This document shows, one piece after another, positions 1 through 10,147 of a DNA stretch of 64,000 bases. The translations under genes and the position numbers were made by a program. Below the pieces are notes generated by a model. The model made no database searches and had not been told where the DNA came from. It saw nothing but the letters and a program-made list of their open reading frames with translations. The stretch spans positions 1,807,583-1,871,582 of the forward strand of contig NZ_NMUQ01000001.1 of the NCBI RefSeq assembly GCF_002233675.1. Reading direction: 5' to 3'. Source of the DNA: Paenibacillus herberti. Lineage in GTDB: Bacteria; Bacillota; Bacilli; Paenibacillales; Paenibacillaceae. Every line of letters begins with the position of its first letter. The stretch's first letter is position 1.

Positions 1-200
1 TTTCACATCAATTATAACTTAACCCCATCTTCCCAGTAAATCAGCCAATTAGTGAACACTTCAGCACATCACAGATCTTTTTTAGCATTTGCTGTTCAAT
101 TACCAAAAGTAAATATAGCCAATTATGTTATAATTAATGAATATGAAAAAGTAGCTTTAAAACTACTAATACGCTCTTATACATTTCAGGGGGGTAGAGC

Positions 201-440
201 TTGCTCATATTCGCTATAATCTTAAATATTTTCGCTCTAACAGTTGTAGTTCACAAAATTATTCATTCGATTCATAACAAAAGTAATGTTGTTGAAACAC
301 TGTTCTTATTCTTCTCCAGTGGCAATGTATCTTTTATGATTGGACTATTTGAGAAAAGCCTACGTTTATTTTTCATGTCAATTAATGTCGTGTTACTTCT
401 TGTTTATCTGTTAATACTTATCAAGAAAAAAAAAGAATAA
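201..440 (+). CDS. small hydrophobic protein, unknown
   Basis: An open frame of 79 codons begins with TTG at 201, preceded at 6-7 bases by a G-rich ribosome site (GGGGGG). The product has two predicted membrane segments, roughly residues 1-22 and 52-74, and a lysine-rich end. I recognise no family. It lies in an AT-rich stretch unlike the GC-richer DNA after 7 kb, which suggests recent acquisition or a fast-evolving small membrane protein. It is followed 40 bases later by another small membrane protein, so the two may be co-transcribed. Confidence 0.5.
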   Translation: MLIFAIILNIFALTVVVHKIIHSIHNKSNVVETLFLFFSSGNVSFMIGLFEKSLRLFFMSINVVLLLVYLLILIKKKKE

Positions 441-479
441 AGAGTAAAAGATAATTTAGTCTAAAAGATACAACGAAGA

Positions 480-698
480 ATGTGGGTGGTGGTCTTTATT
501 AGAATCATCAATTTCTTAATAGATACAATTATTTTCATCGGTGTTTTTGTCGTACTCTTCATTTTACTCCGCTTCTTTTTTGCTCAATTTAATGTGCTCA
601 GCGGTACTATGAATGTAATCCAAATACTCTCCCTTGGCGGTATTATTATTGCATCATTTGTTTTAACTGCATTTATTTCAGAATATAGATCCAAATGA
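480..698 (+). CDS. small membrane protein, unknown
   Basis: A 72-residue frame starts with ATG at 480. Nearly the whole product is hydrophobic, with two likely membrane helices (about residues 3-33 and 44-66) and a short basic tail. No strong ribosome site is visible, so the start is uncertain. It follows the gene at 201 in the same direction and ends just before a good terminator hairpin, which supports a two-gene unit. No family is recognised. Confidence 0.45.
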   Translation: MWVVVFIRIINFLIDTIIFIGVFVVLFILLRFFFAQFNVLSGTMNVIQILSLGGIIIASFVLTAFISEYRSK

Positions 699-706
699 AA
701 TTTCAC

Positions 707-743
707 AAAAAATGCAACCAGCTTGATAGTGGTTGCATTTTTG
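707..743 (+). terminator. intrinsic terminator after the small membrane genes
   Basis: A hairpin with arms AAAATGCAACCA and TGGTTGCATTTT around a short loop is followed by a T-rich tail. It sits ten bases after the stop codon at 698. The A-rich upstream side means it could also act on the minus strand. Confidence 0.75.
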
Positions 744-991
744 CTTACCTGCTGTGTTTGAGTTTATTGAAGAGGCATTCGACCAAATGCCGCTCTTTAA
801 ACAACCACCAGTCAATCTTTCGCTAAATTGTCCGATGCTTAGAGCGGATCATCCAGAACATGGCATTCAGCATCTTTCCGCTATCTATTGCCGAGCGCCC
901 CCTGTGGATATAGTTCTGGCGGCAAGAGGTCGTTCACTTTTCCCCATCGGTCATCACGGATCTCGTATCGTTTTCTCATACGAATTGGCAA
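744..991. other. intergenic stretch, no supported gene
   Basis: About 250 bases between two terminators. A plus-strand open frame crosses it but has no ribosome site, no recognisable domain and runs into the terminator of the rhamnosidase gene. It may be a decayed gene remnant. Confidence 0.4.
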
Positions 992-1030
992 GGAAAAGCC
1001 GCTCGTTTTCCGAAAGGAAAACTGAGCGGC
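992..1030 (-). terminator. intrinsic terminator of the rhamnosidase gene
   Basis: Read on the minus strand, GCCGCTC-A-GTTTTCC pairs with GGAAAACGAGCGGC around a TTTC loop and is followed by TTTTCC. It lies 12 bases past the stop codon of the gene ending at 1042. Confidence 0.8.
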
Positions 1031-1041
1031 AGAAGGAAGCT

Positions 1042-4000
1042 TTAGTTATTTTTTAATTCCAGCATTCTGATAACCATTGCGACCGCCTCTGCTCGAGTGG
1101 CAGATGTGCCAGGATCAAACTTTCCATCTTCTCTTCCGCTTACAAATCCCGCCTTATATGCAGCGGCGACATAAGGTCTCGCCCATTCCGGTATCTGCTT
1201 TGCATCGGTAAACATCGTTACTGGCGCCTTAAGCTCAACCTTGATCTCAAGCGCTCTCGTAATCATGACAACCATTTCGAGTCGAGTCATGCTTTCTCCT
1301 GTTCGGAAGGTGTCATCTTCAAATCCGTTAATAATGCCCCTTTGGACCAATTGAGAAACGTATGGTCTGGCCCATTTCGGTATGCTCGCTTGGTCGGCAA
1401 ACTCTGGCTCTCCACTTTCCACATCATTCAGTTTCAGTGCTCTTCCTAGCAGAGCTGCAAATTCACCTCGCGTTGTTATTCGGCCCGGCTGGAATGTGCC
1501 GTCAGCAAATCCCTTGACGATATCGAGTTTAACCGCTTTTTGAATGACTTGCGCTGCCCAATGCCCAGCATCCACGTCCGGCCATTCAACCTTCTCTTCA
1601 TGCTGCCCTGGCTCATTTCCAGGTTCAGCGCTCGGTGTTGGCGTTGCTGTTGGTATTGGTATTGGTATTGGTATTGGTATTGGTATTGGTATTGGTATTG
1701 CTGTTGGCGTCGGCGTTGCTGTTGGCGTCGGCGTTGCTGTTGGCGTCGGCGTTGCTGTTGGCGTCGGCGTTGCTGTTGGCGTCGGCGTTGCTGTTGGCGT
1801 CGGCGTTGCTGTCGGCGTCGGTGCATCATTAAGAATGATTTCATTAATCCTAGTCCAACGTGATGCTTCTTCTTTTACAGTAAGACGAACGTACTTAACT
1901 TGTACTCCGCTAACTTCGACCGTCTGCCTATTTAATTTATCCATCTCTCCTACTGTAACCCAATTTGTTCCATCCATAGAAACTTCAATATCTGATTTAG
2001 CCAGCAGGTCCGTAGTATTCTCTGATATCAGTGTAATTGAATGCAATTGCAGTGGATGGCTTAGTTCTAATTGAATATAATCGCCAATGTTCTGTGCAGA
2101 GCTAATCCAAGTAAACGTATTTAAATCGCCATCAGCAGCATTTTGCCATGCATATTCCGTTTTCCATGGTTGCTTATTTGCAGATACAACAATTGTCGGT
2201 GTTACGGTTGGCGTTGGTGTCGGTGTTACGGTCGGTGTCGGTGTCGGTGTTGGCGTTGGTGTAGACGTTGGTGTAGGGGCTGGCGTATCATTAAGAGCTA
2301 TTTCATTAATCAAAGTCCAACGTGATGCTTCTTCTTTTACAGTAAGACGAACGTACTTAACTTGTACTTGGCTAACGGTGATTGTCTGCCTGTTTAATTT
2401 ATCCATTTCTCCTATTTTAGCCCAATTTGTTCCATCCATAGAAACTTCAACATCTGATTTAGCCAGCAGGTCCGTAGTATTAACTGAAGTTAGTGAAACT
2501 GAATGTAATTGCAGCGGATCTCTTAATTCTAATTGAATGTAATCGCCAATGTTCTGAGCAGAGTTAATCCAAGTGAACGTATTTAAATCGCCATCAGCAG
2601 CATTTTGCCATGAATATTCTGGTTTCCATGGTTGCTTGTTTGCAGTTACAACAATGGTATTACCGGATTCCACTAAACCATCCATAGCAGCTTGTAACGC
2701 AGCCGTTGCAGCTGCCAATTCTTCCGCAGTCTCGCTGGTATCCAAAGCAACTTCGGCAGCTCCAATTGCTACTTGCAGAGCTTCGAAAGAATCCACTGTA
2801 TACTTTCCGTTGGCATTGGGCAACGCCCTAGCTTTTTTCACCAGATCGACCAATCCGGAATTATTGATTATTGGGGAAGTAAACTGGTAGCTGCCGGATT
2901 GAAGCTCATAGACCGCATTGCCATTCTCGTATTTAACAAATGTGACTCCAGCGGACTCCGATGCCTGCTTCCCGCCTTCCAGAACTGCACTCTCAGAGGC
3001 AGCAGGGATGTACAGGGTAGCCGTAGTGTTCGCCGGTACCGTCGCGCTGTACGTAAACATGTCATTGTTGACGTTCCACGAGCTGACAATCCGTCCGTAC
3101 ACAGAATCGTAGTAGCCTTGAGCCGAAGTCATGACTTTATCCGGATCGGGAGTAGGCTGCAAAATGAAATGTTTGAAACCCGGATTATTCTGATCGCGCT
3201 GTATACCCAGCGAATACGCCATCATCCATTGACCGACAGCCCCGAAGGAATAATGGTTGAATGAGTTCATATTATTGTAGCGGCCGAAACCATTTTCTTT
3301 TGTATATGAATCCAATCGCTCCCAAATCGTGGTTGCGCCTTGTTTTACGGAATACAACCAAGACGGATAAGAGGTTTGCTGCAGTTGACGATAGGCTAAA
3401 TCGCTATGTCCTCCGTCTGATAGCGCTTTGCTGATCCACGCTGTTCCGATAAAACCGGTCATCAAAGAATAGTCGGGAAGTAGTGCCTTATTGTCATCGA
3501 TATTTTGACGCGTTACCGTATTTGCGAGATTTTCATTCATGACAGCAATGTTCTCATCACTGAAGGCTCCAAGAGCTAATGGAACGGCATAGGAAGTTTG
3601 TGTATCCATAAGCGTACCGTCGGATCTGACCGTTTTTTTGACAGGTTTGTTATCGACATTCACGACTTTCACGAATGTGTTATTAAAGTAATTCTTTCGT
3701 TCGTTGTATGAGGCCCAATATTTTGCAGCATCTTGCGATTGACCGAGAACTTCCGCGGTTTTAGCCATGATCCACAGATCGTAAACGTGATAGGCTGTCG
3801 TCAGAAATATCGGTTCATTCTGTTCGTATTGAGGACTAAGCCAGTCACCCAGCCTCGCATCATAAGGGTAATTGGTACTTAAGTAATCCATGTATTTCTT
3901 CATAGAATCGTAATGCTGTCTCAAAACAGCTACATTGCCATATTGTTGATATACTTCCCAAGGTATGGTAATGCCCGCACTTCCCCACAGAATTCCACCG

Positions 4001-6465
4001 AAGCCGTTTTGGCCTGGTGTAGCGTCTTTGAATCTGCCACTCGAATCCTGGGAATCGCGCAAAGCCAACAATTGACGAGTAAGGAATTGGTCCGCATCCG
4101 TAATATAGGTACCTGTTCTCGAAAACACCGAAATGTCGCCGGACCAAGCCATGCGCTCATTGCGCTGCGGGGAGTCCGTAGGAATGCTAAGGAAGTTTCC
4201 GCGAGTGGACCAGTTAATATTTTGCCACAGCCTGTTCACTTCACTATTTGATGATTCATAATGAGAAGCTTCATTTTTCATAGAGCTGATAACCAGTCCC
4301 TGCACGGCATCTACCGGCAACGGTTCATCAATACCCGTTATCTCAATATAACGATAGCCATGAAAGGTAAATCGCGGCTGTATAACTTCATCTCCACCCT
4401 TGAGAATGTAAGTATCCTGGGCATGGGCAGCCCGAATATTTTCCAACATGATCATGCCGACGTTTGCCCCGTATTGCGGCAGGTTCGGATAAAGCACCTC
4501 AGCATAGCGCATCGTGATTTTCTGACCGGCGATACCGTTCTTAATCGTGATTTTAGGTACACCCGCCATATTCTGTCCCATATCATACACATAGACCTTT
4601 TGGCCGGGGCGAACGTCCGTTACGCTTTTCGCTGTAAGCGTTTCCACAATACTTGCGTTATCGCCAATTTGACCGATCATCTTCATGTTGTTATAAAGTA
4701 AAGGCCACTCCACAAAGGCATTCGTGCTGTCCAGCTTTACCTCGAACGCGCTCTTCCAGTTGCTGTCGTCATATCCCGCCGTGCTCCAACCGTTGATTGC
4801 CGCTTCTTTAGTTGCATCATAGTTCTCACCTTGGAAGAAGCTGCCGTATTGGATGGGTCCGTCATTATAGTATTTCCATTCGGTGGGATTTGTTGTAATG
4901 ACTTTGGTCGATCCGTCGCTATACGTGATAACCAGCTTAGCCACAAGCGATTGACGGTCGCCATAATAGTTCCAGTTGTTCCCGATATAGGAGAAATTGC
5001 CGCTCCACCAGCCTTCACCCAGCCAAGCTCCTATTGCATTATCTCCTCCGGAATGGATCATATCTGTAACGTCATAGGTTTGATACATATGAGTCACATT
5101 GTACTGGGTATGACCCGGGTTGAAATAGTCTTCACCTACACGTTTGCCGTTAATATACATTTCATATACACCACGGGCTGTAACATATAGGCGGGCTTTT
5201 TCAATCTCCTTGTTGTCGGCAGCAAACTCTGTTCGCATCATGGGAACCGAATTTCGGCTTGGGTCTGCCACGGCAAAAATACCACTGGCCCCACCGTCAA
5301 GAACATAGGCATCATTTACCACCTTGAATCCTGAATTCGCATTATCCACAAATCCGCTGTAAACGCCGTCGTATGGGATCATTTGACTCAGATTCTCTTT
5401 AAACAGCGTACTAGAAGGTTTTCGATAATTGTACACTTCGAGGTTAGAGAAGGAGGCCTTTTGCCCTGCATCCATCTTAAAACCGATATCGGCTAACATC
5501 GGGAAGCTGATAAAATCGCCGCTTGCACCCAAAGGATTGAGTTTTGCGCTCATGATTCGGTTACTTTCACCTGTTCCATTTACATATATCATGCATTGCT
5601 CAAGGTTTTCCTCTAAATAAAAGTTGTGTGCGTTATATTTGTTATCCTTGTTGATTAACGTCAATGGAATAGTGCCCGTACTAATCGGAGTATCCGACTT
5701 ATCGCCAGGAGCATAGCCCACTCGATAAATATTGAACTTAGCTAGACCTTGAGCAGAGCCATCTACCGCCGAAATATCAAGTTCGAATTTAAGATAGCTT
5801 TGATTTTTTCCGCTCTGGATATTGTAAATATTCTTATTTTTGTCCATCAAACGGCTATCATTTGCGCCAAGTACAAAGCCTGCTTTTGTACTGTTCGAAT
5901 CGCTGTCCAGCTTCATGCTGTATTTCACCTTAAATACGGACAGGGAGTGTGAAAATAGCACCATATCATCCTGACTGCCGCCAATCCAGGTTGCGCCATT
6001 CCATGCTGAAAGTTCTGGATTCATCAGACCTGTTTCAAACCATGAAGCTCCCGTAGCGGAATCTCCGTTTTGATCCCAAACGGTAACCGTCCAACTGTAC
6101 TTGGTTGCTGCCCGTAAAACTTCACCCACGTAAGAAATACCAACTGAGCCACCACTTGCGACCTTATCTGAGTCCCAAACCACTTTATCTTCGGGATCCT
6201 TGACGACGATCTGGTAAGCGGTCTGTGTGTACCCGCGTGCATCGGATGAAACCGCCATTTGCCAGCTAAAGTTTGGCTTGTCCACATCGATTCCGAGCGG
6301 TGTTGCGGTTGATTCGACCTTGAGATTGGTAATCGTAACAGCTGAAACGGATGCTGCCAAAGATACTGGACTATAGATGCTGGACACCGAGCCTGCCATC
6401 AGGACCATAACAAGAGAAGCCATACTCAACTTGCGTTTGGCATTCGTTAAGGATAAAAAACTCAT
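1042..6465 (-). CDS. S-layer-anchored alpha-L-rhamnosidase (GH78)
   Basis: A secreted multi-domain glycosidase of about 1807 residues, expected to release alpha-L-rhamnose from plant or bacterial polysaccharides at the cell surface. A signal peptide covers residues 1-38. The GH78 body follows, with the family motif [14 protein letters not shown] near residue 765 that carries the acidic catalytic residues. Next come a FIVAR-type helical repeat (about 1205-1265), two near-identical F5/8 type C (discoidin) domains (about 1270-1390 and 1425-1545), a Pro/Thr-rich linker with an Ile-Pro tract (about 1545-1615) and three SLH domains (about 1630-1805) for binding secondary cell-wall polymer. The ATG at 6465 is preferred over an upstream in-frame start because it begins the signal peptide and has AGAAGGA upstream. 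It appears monocistronic, ending at the hairpin at 992-1030. Confidence 0.93.
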   Translation of the reverse strand: MSFLSLTNAKRKLSMASLVMVLMAGSVSSIYSPVSLAASVSAVTITNLKVESTATPLGIDVDKPNFSWQMAVSSDARGYTQTAYQIVVKDPEDKVVWDSDKVASGGSVGISYVGEVLRAATKYSWTVTVWDQNGDSATGASWFETGLMNPELSAWNGATWIGGSQDDMVLFSHSLSVFKVKYSMKLDSDSNSTKAGFVLGANDSRLMDKNKNIYNIQSGKNQSYLKFELDISAVDGSAQGLAKFNIYRVGYAPGDKSDTPISTGTIPLTLINKDNKYNAHNFYLEENLEQCMIYVNGTGESNRIMSAKLNPLGASGDFISFPMLADIGFKMDAGQKASFSNLEVYNYRKPSSTLFKENLSQMIPYDGVYSGFVDNANSGFKVVNDAYVLDGGASGIFAVADPSRNSVPMMRTEFAADNKEIEKARLYVTARGVYEMYINGKRVGEDYFNPGHTQYNVTHMYQTYDVTDMIHSGGDNAIGAWLGEGWWSGNFSYIGNNWNYYGDRQSLVAKLVITYSDGSTKVITTNPTEWKYYNDGPIQYGSFFQGENYDATKEAAINGWSTAGYDDSNWKSAFEVKLDSTNAFVEWPLLYNNMKMIGQIGDNASIVETLTAKSVTDVRPGQKVYVYDMGQNMAGVPKITIKNGIAGQKITMRYAEVLYPNLPQYGANVGMIMLENIRAAHAQDTYILKGGDEVIQPRFTFHGYRYIEITGIDEPLPVDAVQGLVISSMKNEASHYESSNSEVNRLWQNINWSTRGNFLSIPTDSPQRNERMAWSGDISVFSRTGTYITDADQFLTRQLLALRDSQDSSGRFKDATPGQNGFGGILWGSAGITIPWEVYQQYGNVAVLRQHYDSMKKYMDYLSTNYPYDARLGDWLSPQYEQNEPIFLTTAYHVYDLWIMAKTAEVLGQSQDAAKYWASYNERKNYFNNTFVKVVNVDNKPVKKTVRSDGTLMDTQTSYAVPLALGAFSDENIAVMNENLANTVTRQNIDDNKALLPDYSLMTGFIGTAWISKALSDGGHSDLAYRQLQQTSYPSWLYSVKQGATTIWERLDSYTKENGFGRYNNMNSFNHYSFGAVGQWMMAYSLGIQRDQNNPGFKHFILQPTPDPDKVMTSAQGYYDSVYGRIVSSWNVNNDMFTYSATVPANTTATLYIPAASESAVLEGGKQASESAGVTFVKYENGNAVYELQSGSYQFTSPIINNSGLVDLVKKARALPNANGKYTVDSFEALQVAIGAAEVALDTSETAEELAAATAALQAAMDGLVESGNTIVVTANKQPWKPEYSWQNAADGDLNTFTWINSAQNIGDYIQLELRDPLQLHSVSLTSVNTTDLLAKSDVEVSMDGTNWAKIGEMDKLNRQTITVSQVQVKYVRLTVKEEASRWTLINEIALNDTPAPTPTSTPTPTPTPTPTVTPTPTPTVTPTIVVSANKQPWKTEYAWQNAADGDLNTFTWISSAQNIGDYIQLELSHPLQLHSITLISENTTDLLAKSDIEVSMDGTNWVTVGEMDKLNRQTVEVSGVQVKYVRLTVKEEASRWTRINEIILNDAPTPTATPTPTATPTPTATPTPTATPTPTATPTPTATPTPTAIPIPIPIPIPIPIPIPTATPTPSAEPGNEPGQHEEKVEWPDVDAGHWAAQVIQKAVKLDIVKGFADGTFQPGRITTRGEFAALLGRALKLNDVESGEPEFADQASIPKWARPYVSQLVQRGIINGFEDDTFRTGESMTRLEMVVMITRALEIKVELKAPVTMFTDAKQIPEWARPYVAAAYKAGFVSGREDGKFDPGTSATRAEAVAMVIRMLELKNN
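1652..1826 (-). repeat. in-frame tandem repeats coding the Pro/Thr linker
   Basis: Eight exact copies of the hexamer GGTATT (1652-1699, plus-strand view) abut about six exact and one degenerate copy of an 18-base unit containing CTGTTGGCGTC. Both periods are multiples of three. They encode an Ile-Pro run and a Thr-Pro-Thr-Ala-Thr-Pro run, so copy-number change alters linker length without a frameshift. Long open frames in the other five frames here are by-products of the repeats. Confidence 0.95.
1830..2652 (-). repeat. internal duplication coding two F5/8C domains
   Basis: The segment at about 1830-2190 and that at about 2292-2652 are near-identical direct copies offset by 462 bases. For example, TCGCCAATGTTCTG occurs at 2081 and 2543, and both copies carry the same block coding the tryptophan-rich start of the domain. 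A Pro/Thr linker lies between them. Confidence 0.9.
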
Positions 6466-6504
6466 AGGATCATCCTTCTCTCTTCCTTTTTGTATATGTA
6501 TCAT

Positions 6505-6886
6505 ATCGAGAATAACCCGTTACTTGAAGGAGACAAATGTTACTTGAGGGGTGACCATCTTGACAATAAATAAACCTGAATGCGGTAGTCCGTCCCGGTA
6601 GTACGCATTCTTCCACCAGTGCCATCGATTTCCTGAAGTAAACCTTCGAACGGCTCGATGAACGACATGTGGAGTATGTCCAGTTCAACGACAGTTTTGG
6701 CGGCGAGGATAGCCCACGGGAAAAGAGAAGAAATTTCTTCCTCAGAACTGCTAGTTTTTATATTGCAGGGGTGCGCGCCTAGGTGCTATAATCATCCCTG
6801 TGCCAAACGGAAGCCATTATCGTACGAATTTTCGTTGGAACTGGCGTTACATAAGTGTTTTAAGAGTTTGGTTGAGTTTTTAACGT
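6505..6886. other. intergenic region with two GTTACTTGA motifs
   Basis: No gene is supported between the rhamnosidase start and the tRNA. GTTACTTGA occurs at 6519-6527 and 6539-6547, 20 bases apart. The same nonamer is part of the 51-bp tandem repeat at the right end of the window. Short open frames at 6600-6720 look like remnants with no identifiable family. Confidence 0.4.
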
Positions 6887-6963
6887 CGGGGTATGGCGCA
6901 GCCTGGTAGCGCGCACCCTTGGGGTGGGTGAGGTCGCAGGTTCAAATCCTGTTACTCCGACCA
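6887..6963 (+). tRNA. tRNA-Pro (GGG anticodon)
   Basis: A full cloverleaf can be folded: acceptor arm CGGGGTA/TACTCCG with one G-T pair, D arm TGGCGCAGCCTGGTAGCGCG, anticodon stem CACCC/GGGTG with loop TTGGGGT placing GGG at 6921-6923, T arm with GGTTCAAATCC, discriminator A at 6960 and an encoded CCA at 6961-6963. It reads proline codons CCC and CCU. It stands alone on the plus strand. Confidence 0.95.
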
Positions 6964-7040
6964 TAGATAACATACCAGGGCTACAGCAGTTTCTAAGTTT
7001 TAAAAGTTGTAGTCTACATAAACCAGATTTCAACCCAAAT

Positions 7041-7089
7041 GGACCATTTCTCAGATGTACTAAATTACATTTGAAGGGGTGGTCTTTTT
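7041..7089 (+). terminator. probable terminator downstream of tRNA-Pro
   Basis: An imperfect hairpin of about 17 pairs (GACCA...TGGTC outside, AGATGTA...TACATTT inside, some G-T pairs) ends in TTTTTG. It is 78 bases after the tRNA on the same strand, so it probably ends the tRNA transcript. Confidence 0.5.
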
Positions 7090-7127
7090 GTTGCTGAAAT
7101 TTGCCGGTAGAAGTCCTCCGTTAAAAC

Positions 7128-7157
7128 AAAAAACGCCCGAATGTAAACATTCGGACG
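7128..7157 (-). terminator. intrinsic terminator of the HU gene
   Basis: On the minus strand CGTCCGAATG pairs with CATTCGGGCG around TTTA and is followed by TTTTTTG. It lies just beyond the HU stop codon at 7176. Confidence 0.85.
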
Positions 7158-7175
7158 CGCGCCAGCTGGGCTGGA

Positions 7176-7451
7176 CTAGTTGGATACAAGGTCCTTGAGG
7201 GACTTGCCTGGTTTGAAAGCAGGCGTTTTGCTGGCAGGAATATCGATCTCCACACCAGTTTGGGGATTGCGGCCTTTACGAGCTTGGCGCTCGCGTACTT
7301 CGAAGTTGCCAAAGCCTACGAGTTGTACCTTATCGCCCGATTGAAGAGCGTCGGAGATGGCTTCGAACACGGCGTCTACCGCCTTCGTTGCATCCTTCTT
7401 GGACAGCTCAGTCACTTCAGTTACTTTGTTAATCAGATCGGTCTTGTTCAA
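7176..7451 (-). CDS. hup: DNA-binding protein HU
   Basis: A 91-residue histone-like protein that binds and bends DNA as a dimer and compacts the nucleoid. It matches the HBsu type along its whole length, with the core [19 protein letters not shown] and the DNA-clamping arm ending in PAFKPGK. The TTG at 7451 is chosen because GGAGG lies 8 bases upstream. The GTG at 7460 would overlap that ribosome site and add three residues absent from the family. In B. subtilis hbs lies next to spoIVA. Here a sugar transporter separates them. Confidence 0.95.
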   Translation of the reverse strand: MNKTDLINKVTEVTELSKKDATKAVDAVFEAISDALQSGDKVQLVGFGNFEVRERQARKGRNPQTGVEIDIPASKTPAFKPGKSLKDLVSN

Positions 7452-7478
7452 TGAACTCACCTCCTGTAATTTCTCACC

Positions 7479-7507
7479 TTATCACATGGTTTAACCGTTT
7501 CCTGCAA
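7479..7507 (-). promoter_or_regulatory. possible sigma-A promoter of the HU gene
   Basis: Minus-strand TTGCAG (7502-7507) and TGATAA (7479-7484) are separated by exactly 17 bases and lie about 30 bases before the HU start codon. Both hexamers are imperfect. Confidence 0.35.
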
Positions 7508-7628
7508 AAATATACCTGTTCAGGCGGAACAAACTTATACTAATACAGTAGCACCCGGAATACAAGACTATTTTTAGCGGCTTACAGAGGCAATTCGCAT
7601 GCCCCAAGCGCGTCCTATAGCCCCTTTT

Positions 7629-8615
7629 TCAGGCCTTTCTGCGATTGAGATGGATGAACGTAATAGCCAGTGCCAGCACTAGTACTCCACCCTTGATGAA
7701 GTCATTGGAATAGTAGGGAACATTCATCATGGTGAGGCCGTTCAGCAGCACGCCGATCAGCACCGCCCCGAAAAAGGTACCTACGATGTTCGGACGTCCA
7801 GCGCCGAGCACGGAGTAACCGACAAACACAGCGGCGACCGCCTCCATCAGGATCGGCGCACCAGCTCCGGACTGACCGCTGCCAGTACGGGCTGCGAACA
7901 GTAGGCCGCCCACGGCGGCGAATAAGCCCGACAGCACATAAGCGGCGGTACGGATTCGCTTAACCCTTACGCCGGATAGGCGAGCAGCCTCTTCATTGCC
8001 TCCGGTCATCTCCATCTGACGGCCGGTTCGGGTATATTTGAAAAAGATAAATACGAGAATGAACGCCAGCACCATCATCACGACGGGCACAGGCATACCT
8101 AGCAACTCGCCTTGACCAAGCCAGAGGAACGCCGGAGAGATCGAGCCTGGAGCGGAAGAACCGTCCGGCATCACCATATTGCTGTAGACCGAATTGCCTT
8201 TTGTGAAAATTTGCTGTAAGCCGGAGACGACGTACATCATCGCGAGTGTCGCCAGCAGGTCCGGGATGCGTACACGGACGATCAACAGTGAATTGATCAG
8301 ACCAACTGCCGCCCCGACGAGCAGCGAACCGATGATGACAACGGCAAGCGGCATCTCGTACCATACCATCAGTGCGGTGGAGAAGGCGATGACCATCGAC
8401 ACCGTAGAGCCCACGGACAGATCGAAACCGTCAACCGACAACGAGAAGGTCACCCCAATGGCGACGAAGGCTGTGATCGAGATCGATCTTAAAATGGAAG
8501 CCAAGTTGTCATAGGTGAAAAAATGCTCGTCCCAAAACGAGAAGAAAATAATGACTAACCCAATGACGAGCAGCGAGCCGTATTTAAAAATAAATTCAGT
8601 TAACCTGGAATTCAT
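7629..8615 (-). CDS. simple-sugar ABC transporter permease
   Basis: A 328-residue membrane protein of the RbsC/AraH permease family with about nine to ten hydrophobic segments. It carries the family sequence GFDLSVGSTVSM near residues 63-74 and the cytoplasmic loop GGNEEAARLSGV that meets the ATPase. It overlaps the ATPase gene by 4 bases (8612-8615), which indicates translational coupling. It forms the membrane channel of the importer encoded by this three-gene unit. The sugar cannot be told from sequence. Confidence 0.9.
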   Translation of the reverse strand: MNSRLTEFIFKYGSLLVIGLVIIFFSFWDEHFFTYDNLASILRSISITAFVAIGVTFSLSVDGFDLSVGSTVSMVIAFSTALMVWYEMPLAVVIIGSLLVGAAVGLINSLLIVRVRIPDLLATLAMMYVVSGLQQIFTKGNSVYSNMVMPDGSSAPGSISPAFLWLGQGELLGMPVPVVMMVLAFILVFIFFKYTRTGRQMEMTGGNEEAARLSGVRVKRIRTAAYVLSGLFAAVGGLLFAARTGSGQSGAGAPILMEAVAAVFVGYSVLGAGRPNIVGTFFGAVLIGVLLNGLTMMNVPYYSNDFIKGGVLVLALAITFIHLNRRKA

Positions 8616-10129
8616 GCGACTCCTCCCCTTCCTCCGCTGGCATGGATCAGCAGTTCCTCCTGCGAGACTTCGCCTCGCTGGAATTCGCGCACAATAGCTC
8701 CATCGTACATAACCAGAATCCGGTCGGCAATGCCGATCGCCTCCTGGAATTCGCAGGTCAAGTAAAGCACCGCTTTGCCCTGCTGCGCCAGCGATCCTAT
8801 TACTCGAAAAATATCGCTTTTCGCGCCAATATCAACACCTTTGGTCGGCTCGTCAAATAGATAGACGGATGCATCTGTCGGCACCCACTTGCCAATGCTG
8901 ACTTTCTGCTGGTTGCCGCCGCTTAACGTCGAAACCATTTGTCCTAGACCGGATGTTTTGATGCCAAGGCGCTCGATAATCCCGGTGGCGCTGGATTCCT
9001 CGCGCTTCCTCGATAGCAGTCCGCCACGCGTCAGCTTGCGCAGCGTTGGCAAAGTGAGGTTCCTCAGCACATTGTCGCTGGCGATAATGCCCTGACGGCG
9101 GCGCTCCTCCGGTACGAGCACGATCCCGCCGCGGACTGCATCTGCGGGCTGGCTCGCCTTGATGCGGCGTCCTGCTACCGACACGCTGCCGTCCGTTACA
9201 GCATCCGCGCCAAAAATGGCTCGCGACAGCTCAGTCTTGCCGGCTCCAACGAGCCCGACAACAGCAGTAATCTCGCCTTTACGAACCTGCAGATCAACTC
9301 CGTTGACCCTGCTGCCGCTGCGCAGCCCTTTTACATCGAGAAGAACGTCGCTGATCTCCGCTTCAAGCTTCGGGTACTCATCCTCGAAGCGCCGGCCAAG
9401 CATCGCCAAAGCTACGTCATCCGCATCTGTCTCCTCGACAGACTTGGTCCAAATGCGGCTTCCATCTCTCATCACCGTCACCTGGCTGCATAACCGGAAC
9501 ACCTCGGGAAGCCGATGTGTAATGAACACAACGCCGATCCCATCCTGCCGCAGCCCCTCCATTACACGGAAGAGCCGCTCCGTTTCCTCGAGGCTGAGCG
9601 GAGCCGTCGGCTCGTCAAGTACAACGAAGCGAGCTTGCTCCGTGAGCAGACGCGCAATAAGGACGAGTTGCTTCTCTGCCAGCGTCAGATCGCCAGCAGG
9701 CTTGTGAAGCGGAATATCCGCTCCCAGCCTCTTCAGCGTCTCTGCCGCTTCCCGGTGCAACTGCTTCCAATCCACCCAGATGCTGCCACCAGCTGCAGAA
9801 TGGCGATCCAGCATGATGTTCTCCGCCACACTCAGACGGGGCACAAGCGCTGTATCGACCTCCTGATAGACGCAGTGGATGCCGAGAGCCTTAGCTTCTT
9901 TGGGACTGCCGATACGGACCCTCTGCTCGTCTAGCTCGATTATGCCTTCATCCGCGGAGTAGGCGCCGGACAAAATCTTAATAAGCGTACTTTTGCCGGC
10001 GCCATTCGCTCCAAGCAAAGCGTGGATCTCTCCGCCCCTCAGCTCAAGATCCACTCCAAGCAGCGCCGGCACGCCGGAAAATGACTTCCGAACGCCAGCC
10101 AGCTTCAAGCGAGCAAGCTGCTGCTCCAT
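8612..10129 (-). CDS. simple-sugar ABC transporter ATPase, two domains
   Basis: A 505-residue RbsA/MglA/AraG-type protein with two fused nucleotide-binding domains. The first has Walker A GANGAGKST near residue 40 and a degenerate signature (LTLAEKQ), as is usual in this family. The second has GLVGAGKTE and the canonical LSGGNQQK. It powers sugar uptake with the permease. ATG at 10129 is preferred: GGAGG lies 7 bases upstream, whereas the more upstream in-frame start falls within a perfect 19-bp hairpin. Confidence 0.92.
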   Translation of the reverse strand: MEQQLARLKLAGVRKSFSGVPALLGVDLELRGGEIHALLGANGAGKSTLIKILSGAYSADEGIIELDEQRVRIGSPKEAKALGIHCVYQEVDTALVPRLSVAENIMLDRHSAAGGSIWVDWKQLHREAAETLKRLGADIPLHKPAGDLTLAEKQLVLIARLLTEQARFVVLDEPTAPLSLEETERLFRVMEGLRQDGIGVVFITHRLPEVFRLCSQVTVMRDGSRIWTKSVEETDADDVALAMLGRRFEDEYPKLEAEISDVLLDVKGLRSGSRVNGVDLQVRKGEITAVVGLVGAGKTELSRAIFGADAVTDGSVSVAGRRIKASQPADAVRGGIVLVPEERRRQGIIASDNVLRNLTLPTLRKLTRGGLLSRKREESSATGIIERLGIKTSGLGQMVSTLSGGNQQKVSIGKWVPTDASVYLFDEPTKGVDIGAKSDIFRVIGSLAQQGKAVLYLTCEFQEAIGIADRILVMYDGAIVREFQRGEVSQEELLIHASGGRGGVA

Positions 10130-10147
10130 CCTTTTCCCTCCCATTGT

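Noticed and set aside
733..1056. A 107-codon plus-strand open frame
   Set aside because: It starts inside one terminator, crosses the terminator of the rhamnosidase gene, lacks a ribosome site and matches nothing known.
1476..2325. Several open frames in other phases of the linker repeats
   Set aside because: The repeat periods are multiples of three, which opens all phases. Only the minus-strand rhamnosidase frame joins recognised domains.
6887..7089. Prophage or integrative element attachment site at the tRNA-Pro gene
   Set aside because: The tRNA 3' end is not repeated downstream, and no integrase or phage gene is in the neighbourhood. XerD at 62 kb has the chromosomal housekeeping context.
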